From: Lasiosphaeria ovina
Lineage: Eukaryota; Ascomycota; Sordariomycetes; Sordariales; Lasiosphaeriaceae
DNA: 64,000 nt
Assembly: GCA_033439765.1 (NCBI GenBank)
Contig: JAULSN010000001.1
Location: 186,001-250,000, forward strand
Direction: 5' to 3'
The notes under the pieces were generated by a model that saw nothing but the letters and a program-made list of their open reading frames with translations, did not search any database and was not told where the DNA came from. The position numbers were made by a program, and so were the translations under genes. Shown piece by piece: positions 33,379 to 45,100 of the stretch (position 1 is its first letter; the number at the start of each line of letters is the position of its first letter).

Positions 33379-35146
33379 ATGCGCGTCCCTACTCTTGTAG
33401 CCCTGGTCCTGCCGGGTCTCGCGGCGGCGCTACCATCAGCCTCCAAGGACAAGAGATACACCGAAGTCCACGAAGGAACCAACTACACCGTCTTCGAGCA
33501 TGCTGCAACAGCGGCCAAGCTCTCCTTCGTGACCAACTCGGGAATCTGCGAGACCACGCCCGGCGTGAACCAGTATTCCGGTTACCTCAGCGTTGGTAAG
33601 CTCCTGGGCCGTGGACTTTGTCGCGCTGTGTTTGGCGATGAGTTGTTGACATGTTTCCATAACACAGGCACCAATATGAACATGTGGTTCTGGTTCTTCG
33701 AGTCCCGCTCCACTCCGACCACGGCACCCCTTGCCATGTGGCTCAACGGTGGCCCGGGCTGCTCCTCAATGATTGGCCTCTTCCAGGAGAACGGGCCGTG
33801 CCACTTCGTCAACGGTGCTTCGACGCCCTCCCTGAACCCCTACAGCTTCAATACTCACGGTAAGTTGGACCTTAATTAGCAGACTGGTAGTCTCGCAAGG
33901 TGCTGACCGTGTTATTAGCCAACATGCTCTACGTGGACCAACCCATTGGCACTGGTTTCAGCTACGGCACCGACTCCGTGACCTCGACCGTGACAGCTGC
34001 TCCGTTTGTCTGGCAGTTTATGCAGGCCTTTTATGCGGCCTTTCCCCAGTATGAAAACCGGGACTTTGGACTCTTTACCGAGTCCTACGGAGGTTTGTGA
34101 AGCCCTTGAAACTAGCCTGCTTGTTTGAATCTCAGTCATGCCTCCGGCTGACTTCGAACCACTCTCAGGACACTATGGGCCAGAGTTTGCCTCGTACTTT
34201 GAAAGCCAAAACGCCAAGATTACTAGCGGCTCCCTCTCGGGCCAGAAGATCGACCTCGTGGCGCTAGGAATCAACAACGGGTGGATCGACCCTGTCAACC
34301 AATACAAGGCATATCCCGACTACGCCTTCAACAACACGTACAAAAAGCTCGTCACCTCCTCCCAGTACTCGTCCTACATCAGCGCCTGGAACAAGAAGTG
34401 CGTGCCAGCAATGGCCAAGTGCACGAGCCAGACGGGGAGCAACTCGGCCTGCGAGACCGCCGACAACACGTGCTACAACGCCGTCGAGGGTCCCATCGAG
34501 AACGCCAACGACTTTGACGTCTACGATGTGAGGGCGCCCAGCAACGACCCCAACCCGCCAGAGACATATGTTTCATACTTGCAGAGCGCAGCCGTGGTGA
34601 AGGCCATTGGCGCTAAGGCAACGTATGCCGAGTGCCCTGACGCGCCGTACGAGAAGTTTTCTGCTACTGGGGACGGTGAGTTTGCTCCTTGCCACCTGCC
34701 CGGTCTTGATGCATGTCACGGCAACTGACACGCGACACAGGTGCCCGGAGCTTCTTGAGCTCGCTCTCGACAGTTGTCCAGTCCGGCATCCAGGTGCTCG
34801 TGTGGGCAGGCGACGCCGACTGGATCTGCAACTGGATGGGCAACTTTGCGGCGGTAAACAGCCTGACCTGGTCTGGCAAGAGCACCTTCGCCTCCAAAGC
34901 TGTCACCCCGTACACGGTCAGCGGTACTTCATACGGCGAGTTCAAAACCGTCAGCAACCTGAGCTGGCTGCGTGTGTATGCCGCTGGCCACGAAGTGTGA
35001 GTGCCTCCCGACTTCCCTGCTAATTATGCAATATGATCATCAGTGATTGTTGGCTGACTGTGCATTTTAGCCCTTTCTACCAGCCACAGGTTGCATTGCA
35101 GGCGTTCTGGCAGACGCTTCAGAAGCAGCCGCTTTCCTCTACTTGA
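33379..35146 (+). CDS. Secreted serine carboxypeptidase (peptidase S10)
   Basis: Six exons (33379-33595, 33668-33859, 33919-34092, 34169-34675, 34741-34996, 35071-35146) give 473 residues, all phases consistent. A signal peptide ([20 protein letters not shown]) is followed by a short propeptide ending near KDKR, a dibasic-type site. Motifs: substrate-binding [11 protein letters not shown] (about residue 120), nucleophile FTESYGGHYGP (Ser at about 190), catalytic Asp in [14 protein letters not shown] (about 385) and catalytic His in YAAGHEVPFYQP (about 445, split by the last intron). It releases C-terminal residues from peptides in acidic medium or the vacuole; secretion is favoured by the signal and sequons. 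It appears intact. Confidence 0.93.
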
Positions 35147-35495
35147 TGAGGGTTTGGCGGTGTCGAGGAATTGGGGAGTAATTAGTACAGGTTGCACAGT
35201 GTGAAGGCAACAAGTTCAACTTCGGAGACGCAATCTCCAATTGCGAAGTTCAATATTCCGAAAATCTCTACTTAGGTAGCTGTAGTCAACTTGTACTTCT
35301 GCACTGGCTCGCACATGAAACATCTCCAAGAGAAATGCCTGACCGTTGTGTAACTGTGCCCACTTTCTGCCTTGATTACCTATCCAATGGGTGTCCGTGT
35401 TATGACTCCCCCTTTCTATCCCGATCCCGAGCAGTATCTTGTGTCCTCCCCATGCATCGACGCTGTAAATGCAGCAGAGCACACTCGGACACGGT
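35147..35495. other. Convergent 3' region
   Basis: Between the 3' ends of the carboxypeptidase (+) and lipocalin-like (-) genes. Nothing coding was seen. Confidence 0.5.
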
Positions 35496-35957
35496 CTAAT
35501 CCAGCTTCTTCCACCACAGCTGCGACTCGTACGTGGCTGTCTTGGACGTCACGATGCGCAGGAACACGCTGCCGTCGGGCTGTCGAAAGACTGTATAGTT
35601 GCGCGGCTGCCGGGTGCCGACCCATGACGCCGTGCTGGCGACCGTCATAGGCCCGTGCATCATCTGGCCCGACGTCTCGGTTGAGGGAACCGTGTCGCTG
35701 ACCGACAGCGGCCCCGCGTACGCGAGCACTGACGCCATGCCCGCCGCCGAAGGCCCGAGTGTCGCCGACATGTACCCCGTCGCCGTGTAGATCAAGATCC
35801 CGCCGGATGGACTTGAGCGCTGGGCCACGCCGTTGTAGAGGCTGTGCAGGAGTTGCTAAGCGTCGTGTATGTAGGGGAGGGAGGTGGGTACGTACTTAGT
35901 GGTGTTGTAGAGCGAGTAGGTGCCCGCGAGGCTCGCGAGAAGAGCCTCTGGTTTCAT
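35496..35957 (-). CDS. Lipocalin-like domain protein
   Basis: Two exons (35957-35896, 35841-35496; 54-bp intron) give 135 residues. The start MKPEALLASLAGTYSLYNTT is followed by GGILIYTATGYMSATL, the strand pair that marks the small fungal and bacterial lipocalin-like family. It ends with FLRIVTSKTATYESQLWWKK, an unusually conserved C-terminus. The family binds small hydrophobic ligands, and some members act as accessory isomerases or cyclases in secondary metabolism. No biosynthetic genes adjoin it here, so no pathway is proposed. Confidence 0.78.
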
Positions 35958-38089
35958 TGTGTGTCGAGGATGCTAGGGATGCCAGCAAGTAAGGACGGTT
36001 GCTGGTGAGTAGACAGTAGACCAAATCGCGGGAAAGAAGCGGAAACAGAGACTGTTCAGTTCCGGCCCAGGACCAGCCCCTTTAATGCGTCCGTGGCCAC
36101 GCCGCCCAGGATACCAAGCCCAGCAGCCCCCACGAAATAATCACGCACACCTCCACAACCCGCAAGTCGCTGATGGAGAGATAGAGATACTGTATGCTAT
36201 CTCGCCGCTGCTCGAGGAGGCTGACCCACCGACCGGGCAATTAGCCTGTATGGCCGCAGCAGCCGCGCGAGAGAGATAAGAACCGCGCGGCCGACCGGGA
36301 ATTCCTGGCTTACACGGCCGCCCTGCATGCAACCCTATCTATATAATTATTGACTACCCACGTCCCAGGAGCGGGCCTGGTGCCGCGTTCTGCCACGGCC
36401 TCGGGCATCGCGTGAGATTAGTCCGCGTTGCTGGGATTCTGCCAAGCCGTTGCAACTAGGGTGGGTGGGGGTGGGTGTTTCTAGACAACCGGGCACTGCT
36501 CATGGGATGCATTCCTTCGTAGCAGGATATTTAAGTATAATATGGGGATAACTATTCTGAAGACCCATGCATACTGCTGTGCCGGTAATATCAGGTGGTT
36601 TGGGCCGGCTGTTTTGGTAAACATTGGAACAGTCCGAACTTCAAGATCAAAACATTTCCGCCTGCCCACCACAGACGATGGAATTTCGTGACACGTAACG
36701 CGGGAGCGAGACGGTAAAAGGGCAAAAGACAGCACACCGGCTTTGCTCTCGGCCAACTGCAAATCCTAAATCACTACCGAACGTATATACCCCGATTTCG
36801 GTTCTAGTTTCCAGCGAAGTAGCTCAAACGTACTCCAACACCGGACTTGGTCGAGCGGTTGCTGGTAACTCGGCAGCCTAGTAGACCCTCTCTTCGCTTT
36901 TGCTAAGAGGGTCAGGGTTCGAACTATGTTCGGGACGGGGCCTTGACCCTCGTCTTTTTTTTTCATTCTTGTCAATTTCTTTCCTCTAGTTTTTTCTGGT
37001 ATCATCACACGAAACTCAAGCGACTTTTTGGTTAGCGCGTGTGGCCACCTTTTGGGACCCTTCCCTCCCGGCTCAACCTCAGCTCAGCTGAGCATCAGCC
37101 CTCATCAGTACGGCTCAGCTTTCTACTCACCCTTTGGCTGAGCAGCCCTTGAGTTCCCTCCTAGTCCCATTTCCGGGACGCTCCACACTTTTGGTTACAC
37201 TTTGACAGCTTCCCTCCATACCTCGCAAATCATGGAAACTGCAACCGAGAGACCACCTTGGGGCCTCCTTTCAACGTCACAAATCCCGTCCCCTTAAATA
37301 CAAACCCCAGGGTTGGTCCTCAGGGCTTTAGACCCAAGCCCTACTAAGATCCATGCACAAAGTAATATACCTTGTTCTAGATTCCATTGGTTCCCAACTC
37401 TGACATATATCCGTCTTCCTTCCTCTGGATACTTTATGTCTTCACTTCCTATTCTCCAGAAATATCTACCTAGTATCCAGGCTCAATTCAAATTCGTCAC
37501 CTCTCACTTCCCCATCCTTGAGATCCTCTGTCTGGTATCCAGATTCAGAATCGAGTTCATTGTCTCTGAAAATTTTCGTATCCTTTCCTCCTTGACTTTA
37601 TCGACTCGTGTCAATGGGAAGGGTCAAGAGCGCTATCGAGGCTATGCATATCGGTTTGAGAGAAACTTTAAGAAAGGGAGTAATATTGTGAACGATGAAG
37701 TTATTCTTAAGAAGCTCCAGCCTGCGGTTGAATGAAACTATCAGAAGAAAGATAGATCGGAGCTCATCGCCGGCTGAGGGTACCGACAAGGGCCCAGGCG
37801 TTGGAGATTACGGGCTGTTCTCCATCCTGATTTCAGTTCGCCGTTTTCATCTTCTTATTTTGTATGGCCGCCTCAATCCTCGCGCTCGCCCCCCCCGAAT
37901 CCCCTCTTCGTGTTCGTAAATGTCGGTCCGACTCGCGGCCGACCCCTTTGGTGACGCCCTGGCTGCCTTGTTTCAGGATAGACAATCTGACTCTGATCGG
38001 TCGCGGACTAGTAGCCAGTTCCGCCGGCACGTGCAATTATTTCCCTAGCTCTCCACGAAGCCTCAAACTCGTCGTTCACTTTATGCACC
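35958..38089. other. 2.1-kb gene-poor region
   Basis: No protein gene is supported. A 140-codon frame at 37313-37735 has no recognised domain and uncharacteristic composition. The tRNA-like stretch near 36841 is listed separately. CTCAGCTGAGC-type palindromic words recur between 37080 and 37145. Confidence 0.45.
36841..36965 (+). other. tRNA-like sequence with pol III boxes (possible SINE head)
   Basis: TGGTCGAGCGG (36848-36858) is a perfect A box. GGTTCGAAC (from 36916) is a near B box. A perfect 8-bp hairpin (GACCCTCT...AGAGGGTC) stands between them like a long variable arm, and a T-run follows at about 36955-36963 as a pol III terminator. The acceptor ends do not pair and the T-stem is broken, so it is not a normal tRNA gene. 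Confidence 0.4.
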
Positions 38090-38479
38090 TCAGCAACATG
38101 CGGTCGGTTCTCTGAAAAGCGAGATGTCTTTGAGCCTTGCCCTGTCCCACAAGACATAGCCCCATTCGCGCAGGCCGGCGCGATCGAGTCCATAGACCTC
38201 CACTCTCAGGGCGCAATTCGCGTACGCCCACTCCCATGCGTCTTGTGGTCCATGGTCGTTGGCGCGGCCGGGCGTGAACGGCGCACCTGGTAATAGTTGC
38301 TGCAACTGCACCCGACTATAGCGCCTAAGAGCCTGGTATAGGAACTTGTCGCTTCGATCTGGGCCGTTCCTCCGGTAGAGAAGTTTGTGGCGTTCTGCGT
38401 ACGTCTTCGCAGTCGCGATCCTGTGGACCGAAGCAAGGCCCGAGGACATGTCTCCGACCATGCTCATCAGTCTTGACAT
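38090..38479 (-). CDS. Hypothetical protein with EWGYV-W motif
   Basis: Single frame of 129 residues from ATG (MSRLMSMVGDMSSG). The C-terminal block WEWAYANCALRVEVYGLDRA and REWGYVLWDRARL resembles a motif I associate with short uncharacterised fungal proteins, but no function is known to me. Its start codon lies 9 bp from the start codon of the divergent oxygenase relic at 38488, an unusually tight pair. The product could be a C-terminal remnant of a longer gene, because such motifs often close larger proteins. There is no signal peptide or membrane segment. Confidence 0.4.
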   Translation of the reverse strand: MSRLMSMVGDMSSGLASVHRIATAKTYAERHKLLYRRNGPDRSDKFLYQALRRYSRVQLQQLLPGAPFTPGRANDHGPQDAWEWAYANCALRVEVYGLDRAGLREWGYVLWDRARLKDISLFREPTACC

Positions 38480-38487
38480 CAGCGACC

Positions 38488-39581
38488 ATGGACACCCGTA
38501 TCAGATATCTGTCCCGAAGCCCCCTCTTCGAAACCGACAAGGCCTTCAGCACGGATTTTCCCGTTGACCATGTCGAGGGGGCACGGAGAACCAACCACGA
38601 AGCAGAACACCGACCCATGAGCATTACTGCTGTCGAAGATCCAAGCCATTGGGAGCTGGACGTGCACGGTTTCTGTTTTGTGCACGCCAAGACTGATCTT
38701 GCCGCAGACAATGTGTACAAGAATAAGAAAGAGGTGCAGGCCGCCTACTGGTACGAAATCGAGGCGATACTCCACAAGAGCTTTCCTCAGTACTCCAGAA
38801 TCGAGAGCTTCGATCTCACGGTAAATGGTGCCGGCCCAGGTCTCCCGGGCATTTTGGCTCACCGAAGTGTGTAAAGGTTAGGAAGAGGGACCCGGACTTC
38901 CCAGCCAGATCGAGGGGTTATCGGGACGAATACGAGCAACCGTCAAGTACTGCTCACTGCAATTATTCGCAGAATGGTGCGTTCCTGGCTCTTTAGCACT
39001 GCTTTCCTGGCCAAGAAGGCTACTGGAAAGACAAAGACTTTGATCTGCTCAAGTTAGATTGCCTTCTTTCCTTATTCTGCCATCTGTATGACCCGAAGAA
39101 AACGCATGGCAACAGATATGACAAATTTGAGTTCGTGAACGGCCAGCAAGTTGATGAATGAACACAGCATCTGGCGCCCCTTGCGAGGCCCAACCGATGA
39201 CTGGCCATTGGCAATTTGCGACTATACTACCATCGACCTGGACGAGGACATCCGACTAAGCGACAGTATTCGACGAGATCTGGTCAGCGAGGCCTCTCTG
39301 CTGCATCACAACCCGACCCATCGATGGTACTACTTGAAAGACCAGGGCGTCGGCGACCTGCTGGTGTTTCGGAATGCGAATGCGCGGGGCAAAGGAGCAC
39401 GTGAGTTAACCCTGCCATGACCATCACCACAATTCTTGCGACACATGCCACAGATGGTATAACGAATGACTACTCGGGCTGATATTGATTTGCTAGGTGG
39501 CTTTCACGCTGCCGTCTTTAACCCCGAGGCAAAGGACCACCTCGCGAAAGCGTCGAGGTCCGAGTCGTGGCCTTTTACTGA
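38488..39581 (+). pseudogene. AsaB/CmcJ-like oxygenase-family relic
   Basis: Exon 1 (38488-38820) reads RYLSRSPLFETDKAFSTDFP, then ELDVHGFCFVHAKTDL. A GTAAAT...AAG intron joins it to VRKRDPDFPAR and EYEQPSSTAHCNYS at 38877. An in-frame TAG at 38994-38996 then stops it. Later blocks IWRPLRGPTDDWPLAICDY and NPTHRWYYLKDQ (39163-39350) lie in another frame. The last block, PRESVEVRVVAFY, needs one further shift near 39537 after FHAAVFNPEAK. These pieces, in family order, identify the fungal hydroxylase/desaturase family around AsaB and the CmcJ-like methoxylase. The gene is non-functional unless sequence errors explain at least three lesions. Confidence 0.65.
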
Positions 39582-40813
39582 GAGAGGCAGTTCTGGCCTG
39601 GTATAAGCAAGGCGAGGGCCGCCGGGAGACGGCGGCGGCCAAGAATCCAGTGCGAGGCCTGACATCAGAAGGTGCGGGAACCTATCCCGTCGTGTGTAGT
39701 AAAACTTCGATTTTTATACCGGACAGGGGAGGTACAGCCGATTTTTGCTTGTGAAACAAGTACCAGCACACCCCCGCAGTACAAATCGCTACATCACACT
39801 CTCGTTGTTGGCTATTTATTTGTAATCTCCCCCCCCCCCCCCCCAAGAAAGAACTGTACGAGGTTCTTTAGCACGGCGAGACTTTGCCTCGAGATATCTG
39901 CTCATGTTGTTTAAATGGAATACTAAGGATTGGGAACTTTAATTACAGCAAAAAATACAAACGCGATGCTTCCCGCTTTTTATTGTTATTTTGATATATC
40001 CCTTTAAGCGCTTCTAGGTGGCTTGAGAAGCTATTCGTGCAAAACTCTCTCACGGAATATTGGGTATGGTCCCTACGCTTAACCTACTGCCTGTAGTTAT
40101 GTACAGGTACTAGGCGATAGGCTAGGGTACATCGATTTCCATAGAGTTCTATATTCGTACGCTCTAAATTCTGCTATTTCTGTCTACCAGGTCACCATTT
40201 CCTATGCTCGACGCCTTATCGGTCCGGTCCTGATACTACCTAATGCAGCGTCGTCCGGCTCTCTCTGAGTAAGAGTCCCCTTTAAAATTTGCCTAGTTGT
40301 ATGAGACCTTGCTCTCGTCCATTCTTGGCCGCCTTTCCGTTCCCCGCGGTACGACAATGTCATCCATTATCCCCCGAGTTATTCGTGCTCGAGATCCGAG
40401 AGAAACCGCCCTCGCCGTAGTGCTGAGGAACGGTACGAACACGGTCCTTTGGGATGAATGCCGTCTCATCTGGGATTCTCGCGACTTAATCGAGGACGGA
40501 CCGGTCGAGTAGAATACGGTAAGTACTGAGTATGCTTCTCTTACCATCCTAATCTATACCTGGTCTCCTTAAATGCATAGCTAATCAATTCAAATACGTT
40601 TTACGCGCCGGGAAAAGCTAATTAAACCGGGATTAGGCGGCAGTATTCGGCATCAGGGGAAGAGTGCAGACACACGAGCAGAGTCTCGTCGACTTTCAGA
40701 TCAGGTACAGCGTCAACGTAGTAGCGCCTTCAATATGTGCAGCCCAAGAGCGACAGTAATCCCAATTCTCGAACGTGACAAACTATACGTAGATGAGCCA
40801 GGGTCTCTCAATA
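39582..40813. other. Intergenic, C16 run and AT-rich patches
   Basis: Contains an uninterrupted C16 at 39829-39844. A short frame at 40297-40512 runs close to a GTAAGT donor but no gene could be built from it. Confidence 0.4.
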
Positions 40814-41504
40814 TTAGATCAAAATATTCGAGGCTACCTCGAAGTATCCCAGCAATATGACAGTCGCTAGCGTCGTATCCGCAGCTGACTCGACTGGATC
40901 GCCCAGCGCCTGATTCGTGGCCGCCAAGGCTCGTCCGTACTGCTCTCTAGCCTTAGAAGCAACGTGCGGCGCATAGAAAACGTTGGAGATGCTAGCCATG
41001 CCCGCCGCTTCGATGGCTGCTCGCAGGGCATGTTTGGGAGCATCTTCGTGGTATGTCTAGGCCAGCCAGGCGTGACACCCTTCAGAGATGGACGGCCCAT
41101 TGCTGATGTATTTGGCGAAGAAGAAACTCGCCCCCACTTCATTGATAGGCTGAGAAAGCGCTGGGGATATGCTTGTGGGGAGCGGAGAGGTGGACGGAGC
41201 GGAGACGACGTCCCGCGTCACGGGTGTCTTTGGTTGCTCGATTTGGCTTTCCCCGTGGAGCATGCGAGCCCCCTGGATGATTCGTGCCGACTCGTCACAA
41301 AATATGACGTCGGTCAGATTCCGGAACCCCGGGCATTGCGTCTTCGCTTTCTCGCATCTCAAGCATCCCGGCTTTCGCTGGTCGCACTGGTGGCGCCGAT
41401 CAGACCGCTGCTCGGCAGGACGTGGGTTTTGGAGTGCGACATGCCTTAATCTTTCGCTGGCGACAGCGTTGGCGGCCTTTGCTCAGCGCGCCATAGTACA
41501 CCAT
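40814..41504 (-). pseudogene. Zn2Cys6 transcription factor relic
   Basis: Starts MVYYGALSKGRQRCRQRKIK. The next exon (from 41386) begins CDQRKPGCLRCEKAKTQCPG. Joining them needs a 58-bp intron (41444-41387) with a GC donor (AAG|GCATGT) and a CAG acceptor. The first zinc-ligand Cys is Arg (KGRQRC where the family has KGCQRC). An in-frame TAG at 41059-41057 interrupts the fungal-specific regulator domain (FFFAKYISNG before it, AAGMASISNVFYAP after it). The frame ends at 40814 after ATVILLGYFEVASN, far short of a full factor. Lost ligand, stop and truncation together indicate a dead gene. Confidence 0.7.
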
Positions 41505-41895
41505 TCTGACGCTAGCCGAGTTTGATTTGAGATCACAGGTCTTCTGCGAGTGGCCAAATATGATGTTGCTTTTTGTGGGCTTGATGATGCAGCAAGCAGG
41601 TGGTCGAAATGGACGTGGGCATATCTCATCCTCCAGCAAGGCAGAGAGAGTGCCGAAGCTCGTCGTCAAGAGAACTAGAGGGTTGCCTCGCTACGCTCGG
41701 GCGCTAGGTTTTTAATTTGGTATGTAACGCGCCTACGTATTGTGATTGTAATATTACTGCATCTTCTCCGTAATTTCGCCTTTCTTGCCCGGGCCATGTA
41801 GTACTATATTATATTTCCCTGTATTCCTACCAAAAGTAGGACCGGGCAATTGGCTTGCCCTTAATAGGCTGACTGACTGTAACTAACTTACCTTC
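41505..41895. other. Intergenic, left flank of the retrotransposon
   Basis: AT-rich and gene-free. The last 40 bp (GACTGACTGTAACTAACTTA and CTTCCTATT) resemble the repeat sequence on the far side of the retrotransposon, so the element probably inserted into an older repeat. Confidence 0.45.
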
Positions 41896-41900
41896 CTATT

Positions 41901-42169
41901 TGATACGGGAATGGCCTCAATTGCACATGTCAACAATTGACATGGCCCTCTACGCGCACATGGCGCGTGCACCCCCTGTACATTACATAAGCAGCACCCT
42001 AGACTAGCGGAAGGCGGGCAAGTAGGCGGTGTGCACTGGCAGTTAATACTGCCACCTGCGCGGGGCATATCCCCGCTGCAGGGCACACCACCTTCCTTTT
42101 CCACCTTCCAACCTTCTACACACATAATTCTACCACCATATTGGTAATATATGCTGCCTTTCCCTATCA
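41901..42169 (+). repeat. 5' LTR (269 bp)
   Basis: Begins TGATACGGG and ends CCCTATCA, with TG...CA ends. It is much less mutated than the element body and matches the 3' LTR along its whole length apart from scattered transitions. Confidence 0.93.
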
Positions 42170-45100
42170 AATGGTACCAGCGACTACACGCATTAAGTAA
42201 CCAGTTACTAGCATCGTGAGTTCAAGAGTTCAACCCTCTTGGTACGATAATTTAATTAAAGACGTACCAAAAACCTATACGCGATATTCCGACCGGAGGC
42301 GCGCCCGTAGTCAGAAAAATTTTCCCCCCCGCTTGGGCAAAAGTTCGTAAGGACTCTAGCCAACCGCCTTAGCTGTTAATCGAATAACCTTCGGGGATTA
42401 ATTGAGTAGCGCTGGGCGGGTAAGATCGCGATATTATTAAGCATCGCGTCTTAGCGCCGTCTACTAGTAACGCGATTCCCCTAAGGCACCTTGCCTATCC
42501 CCGCTCCAGACCTCTCTTCGCGAAGGCTATGGCCAAGCCTACCCTAATCCTGGACTCCAATCCCAGACGCTACGGGTATACTGAACTTCACCGATAAGCC
42601 TTACGGTAGCGGTAGAAGAGCTAAGCCTCTATACCTAGATAATCCTTAGGGAGACTGGAAGTAGTTAGTAGGAGCGTTCTATAAAGTCATACTAACTATC
42701 TTCTTTCTTAAATTTAGTTGATCGATAATAGGTTAAGTAATGGCCGCTCTATAGGGCCCTTAGGTAACTATATTAGATAACGACGAGACCGGAGACTTTC
42801 TCGACCCCGATAATACTAATACCGAAGGATTAGCCCTCGGCCGATATAATAAGCTTCCCTAAAGTACCTAATAGTAGTTAAGAATAATAGACTTCGGAAA
42901 GGGCCCTAATACCCCTACTAGGAATATAATTCCCCGCGAGTCCCGTACCCTATCCGTAGTAGCTACTTAGAATAATACTCCCGAGAAGCCCGTCGCTAAA
43001 CGCCCTACCGAGCTTAAGCCTAATATTTCGTCGCTTATTTACCTGGAGATGATGAATAAAGCCGTCTAGTAGGACGTTAGGTAGCTAAATAAGAAAGTTA
43101 ACTAGGGTTTTGAGAGAGTTACGAGTACTCTCGATAGGATTATTAAGAATACTACGAGTAATATAAACGAGTAGAATAACGCTCTTAGGATAGAGATAGA
43201 TAAGTAGAGAAACGATCTTAAAGACTCTTATAATAACCTAAGTAAGTAAATATAGCTTATTCTCGACGTACTTATAGGTACCGTAGCCCCCTCCCCAGCC
43301 CCTACCGCTCGGCGTCCTTCGTTAGTCGATCCCTTTATTAGACTAGCTATATTCGGAGCTAGTCCTTTTAGAGACGATCGACCCTAGAGCCTTCCCCTAG
43401 CCCTGAATCCTTTCGATAACTTATATATCGAACTAAATGCTTCTGGCCTATTTACCGGCCAAGCGGTACGATTCTACGATTAGCCTAACCTAACCCTTAT
43501 AGTATAGAACCCAACTCCTACTACGGGTCCTCGTAAGTACTACTAAATCCCGAACCGATCTATACCTGCTTCTTAGTTCGGCCCTCGCTAAAGTAGCCTA
43601 TTTCAATAGTAGTTAGCCTAGCTATAGTAATATATTACTCCACTACTATAAACTAGTAACTAGTAGGGCCCTTAAGCTCAGGGCTAAGGAAATAACCCTC
43701 CTAACTAGCCGGCTAGTAACTAACGTCGCCCTTCGCGATAGTCCACCCAGCCTATAATTCCGCGGAACCTATCCCCTTAGCGTTATCGATAGGGGTATAG
43801 TAACCCTTCTAACGGCGATAACGACTCGGACGGACCTAACTTTGGGTCCAACCGGCCGTAGCGTAGATAGAAGAACTAGGGTAATAGAGGTAACGGTCAT
43901 CGACCGGATAGGAACGATAGGCAAGCTCGGTATACTACTACCTCGTATACTAGGGACTTAGTAGGCACCTGGGCCAACCTTATTATCTTATAACTAGTCT
44001 ACTATAAGATTAAGTACGAGGAAATCGGGTAGTTCAACCCAGATAACGACGACCCTAATGGGGTCGGTATAACTACCGACGGGAAGAACGTCGTCTTCTC
44101 TAATATATATACCTTTAAGCTACGCGTTAAATCCTTTATTAAAGAGCCAGCTACGCGTAACGACTCGGCAGCCTAAATAGCTTCTTTCTTTTAGATATTA
44201 CTAGGCGGTTCCGCCCTACTTTAGTAGACTTTAGAGCTTACTCCTAAAGATAGAATTAAGCTATGAAGCGAAGGCTTAGGAGGTATAATAAGAGCCCTTA
44301 TCGACTACTACTAACTAGATATCGCGTTAGCTATAGCCGAGTACAACTCCGGCAGGCTCAAGGTCGAAGACGTCGATAACGACGCGAAGGCTATAATCCG
44401 TTTTATATAGTACAAGATTCGCTACGCTAAAGCAGCCGGAATCCTCAACCAAGATAATAGTAATTAGCTTGGAGTCCTTACTCAAATTTGGGTACGATTC
44501 GAGCTAGGTATTAAGCGAGTTATACCGCCCCCTAACGAAGCCAACTCCCTATCCGACTATATTAGGCTAGTATCTTCTAAGCGAGCCATTATTACCGCTA
44601 TATATAAGGACGAAATGAGGGAGAAAAAGAAGTCCTCTAAGTCTACCTATTCTAACGACTACCCGCGACGTCGTGTTACCTAGGATAACTCTAAAACTAG
44701 GTACCTAGATAAAGAGCCTCGTAAGGACTACCCTTACGATAATAAGGACCTTAAGAAAGAAGATAAGGATAAGGAGTCGAAGTATAAGAGGAAGTAGGAA
44801 GATAGACCTCGCTACGATAGACCTCGCTACGACCGACCTCGCTTTAATAAGCCTCGCGAAGATAAAGGGAAGGGAGGAGCCTATTACGTATAGGAGGCGG
44901 ATAGCGATAACTCTAATAGAGACTCTTCTAGCTACTATTCCGATAATTCTAATAGCCTCGACTTAGACGCTAAGGTAGTATATCATATTACCGTGATCGA
45001 TCGGTACTATACCTACTATAAATACCACGAGATATTTCCTTCTATTAGAGCCAAGCTCGGATATCTCAGGACCTATTCCCCCTATAACGTAGCGTATTTT

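Noticed and set aside
36841..36940. Functional tRNA gene
   Set aside because: Acceptor arms do not pair, the B box ends wrongly, and the box spacing is too long for a standard tRNA.
37313..37735. 140-codon open frame
   Set aside because: It has no family features and lies in a low-complexity gene-poor region, with composition unlike the confirmed genes here.
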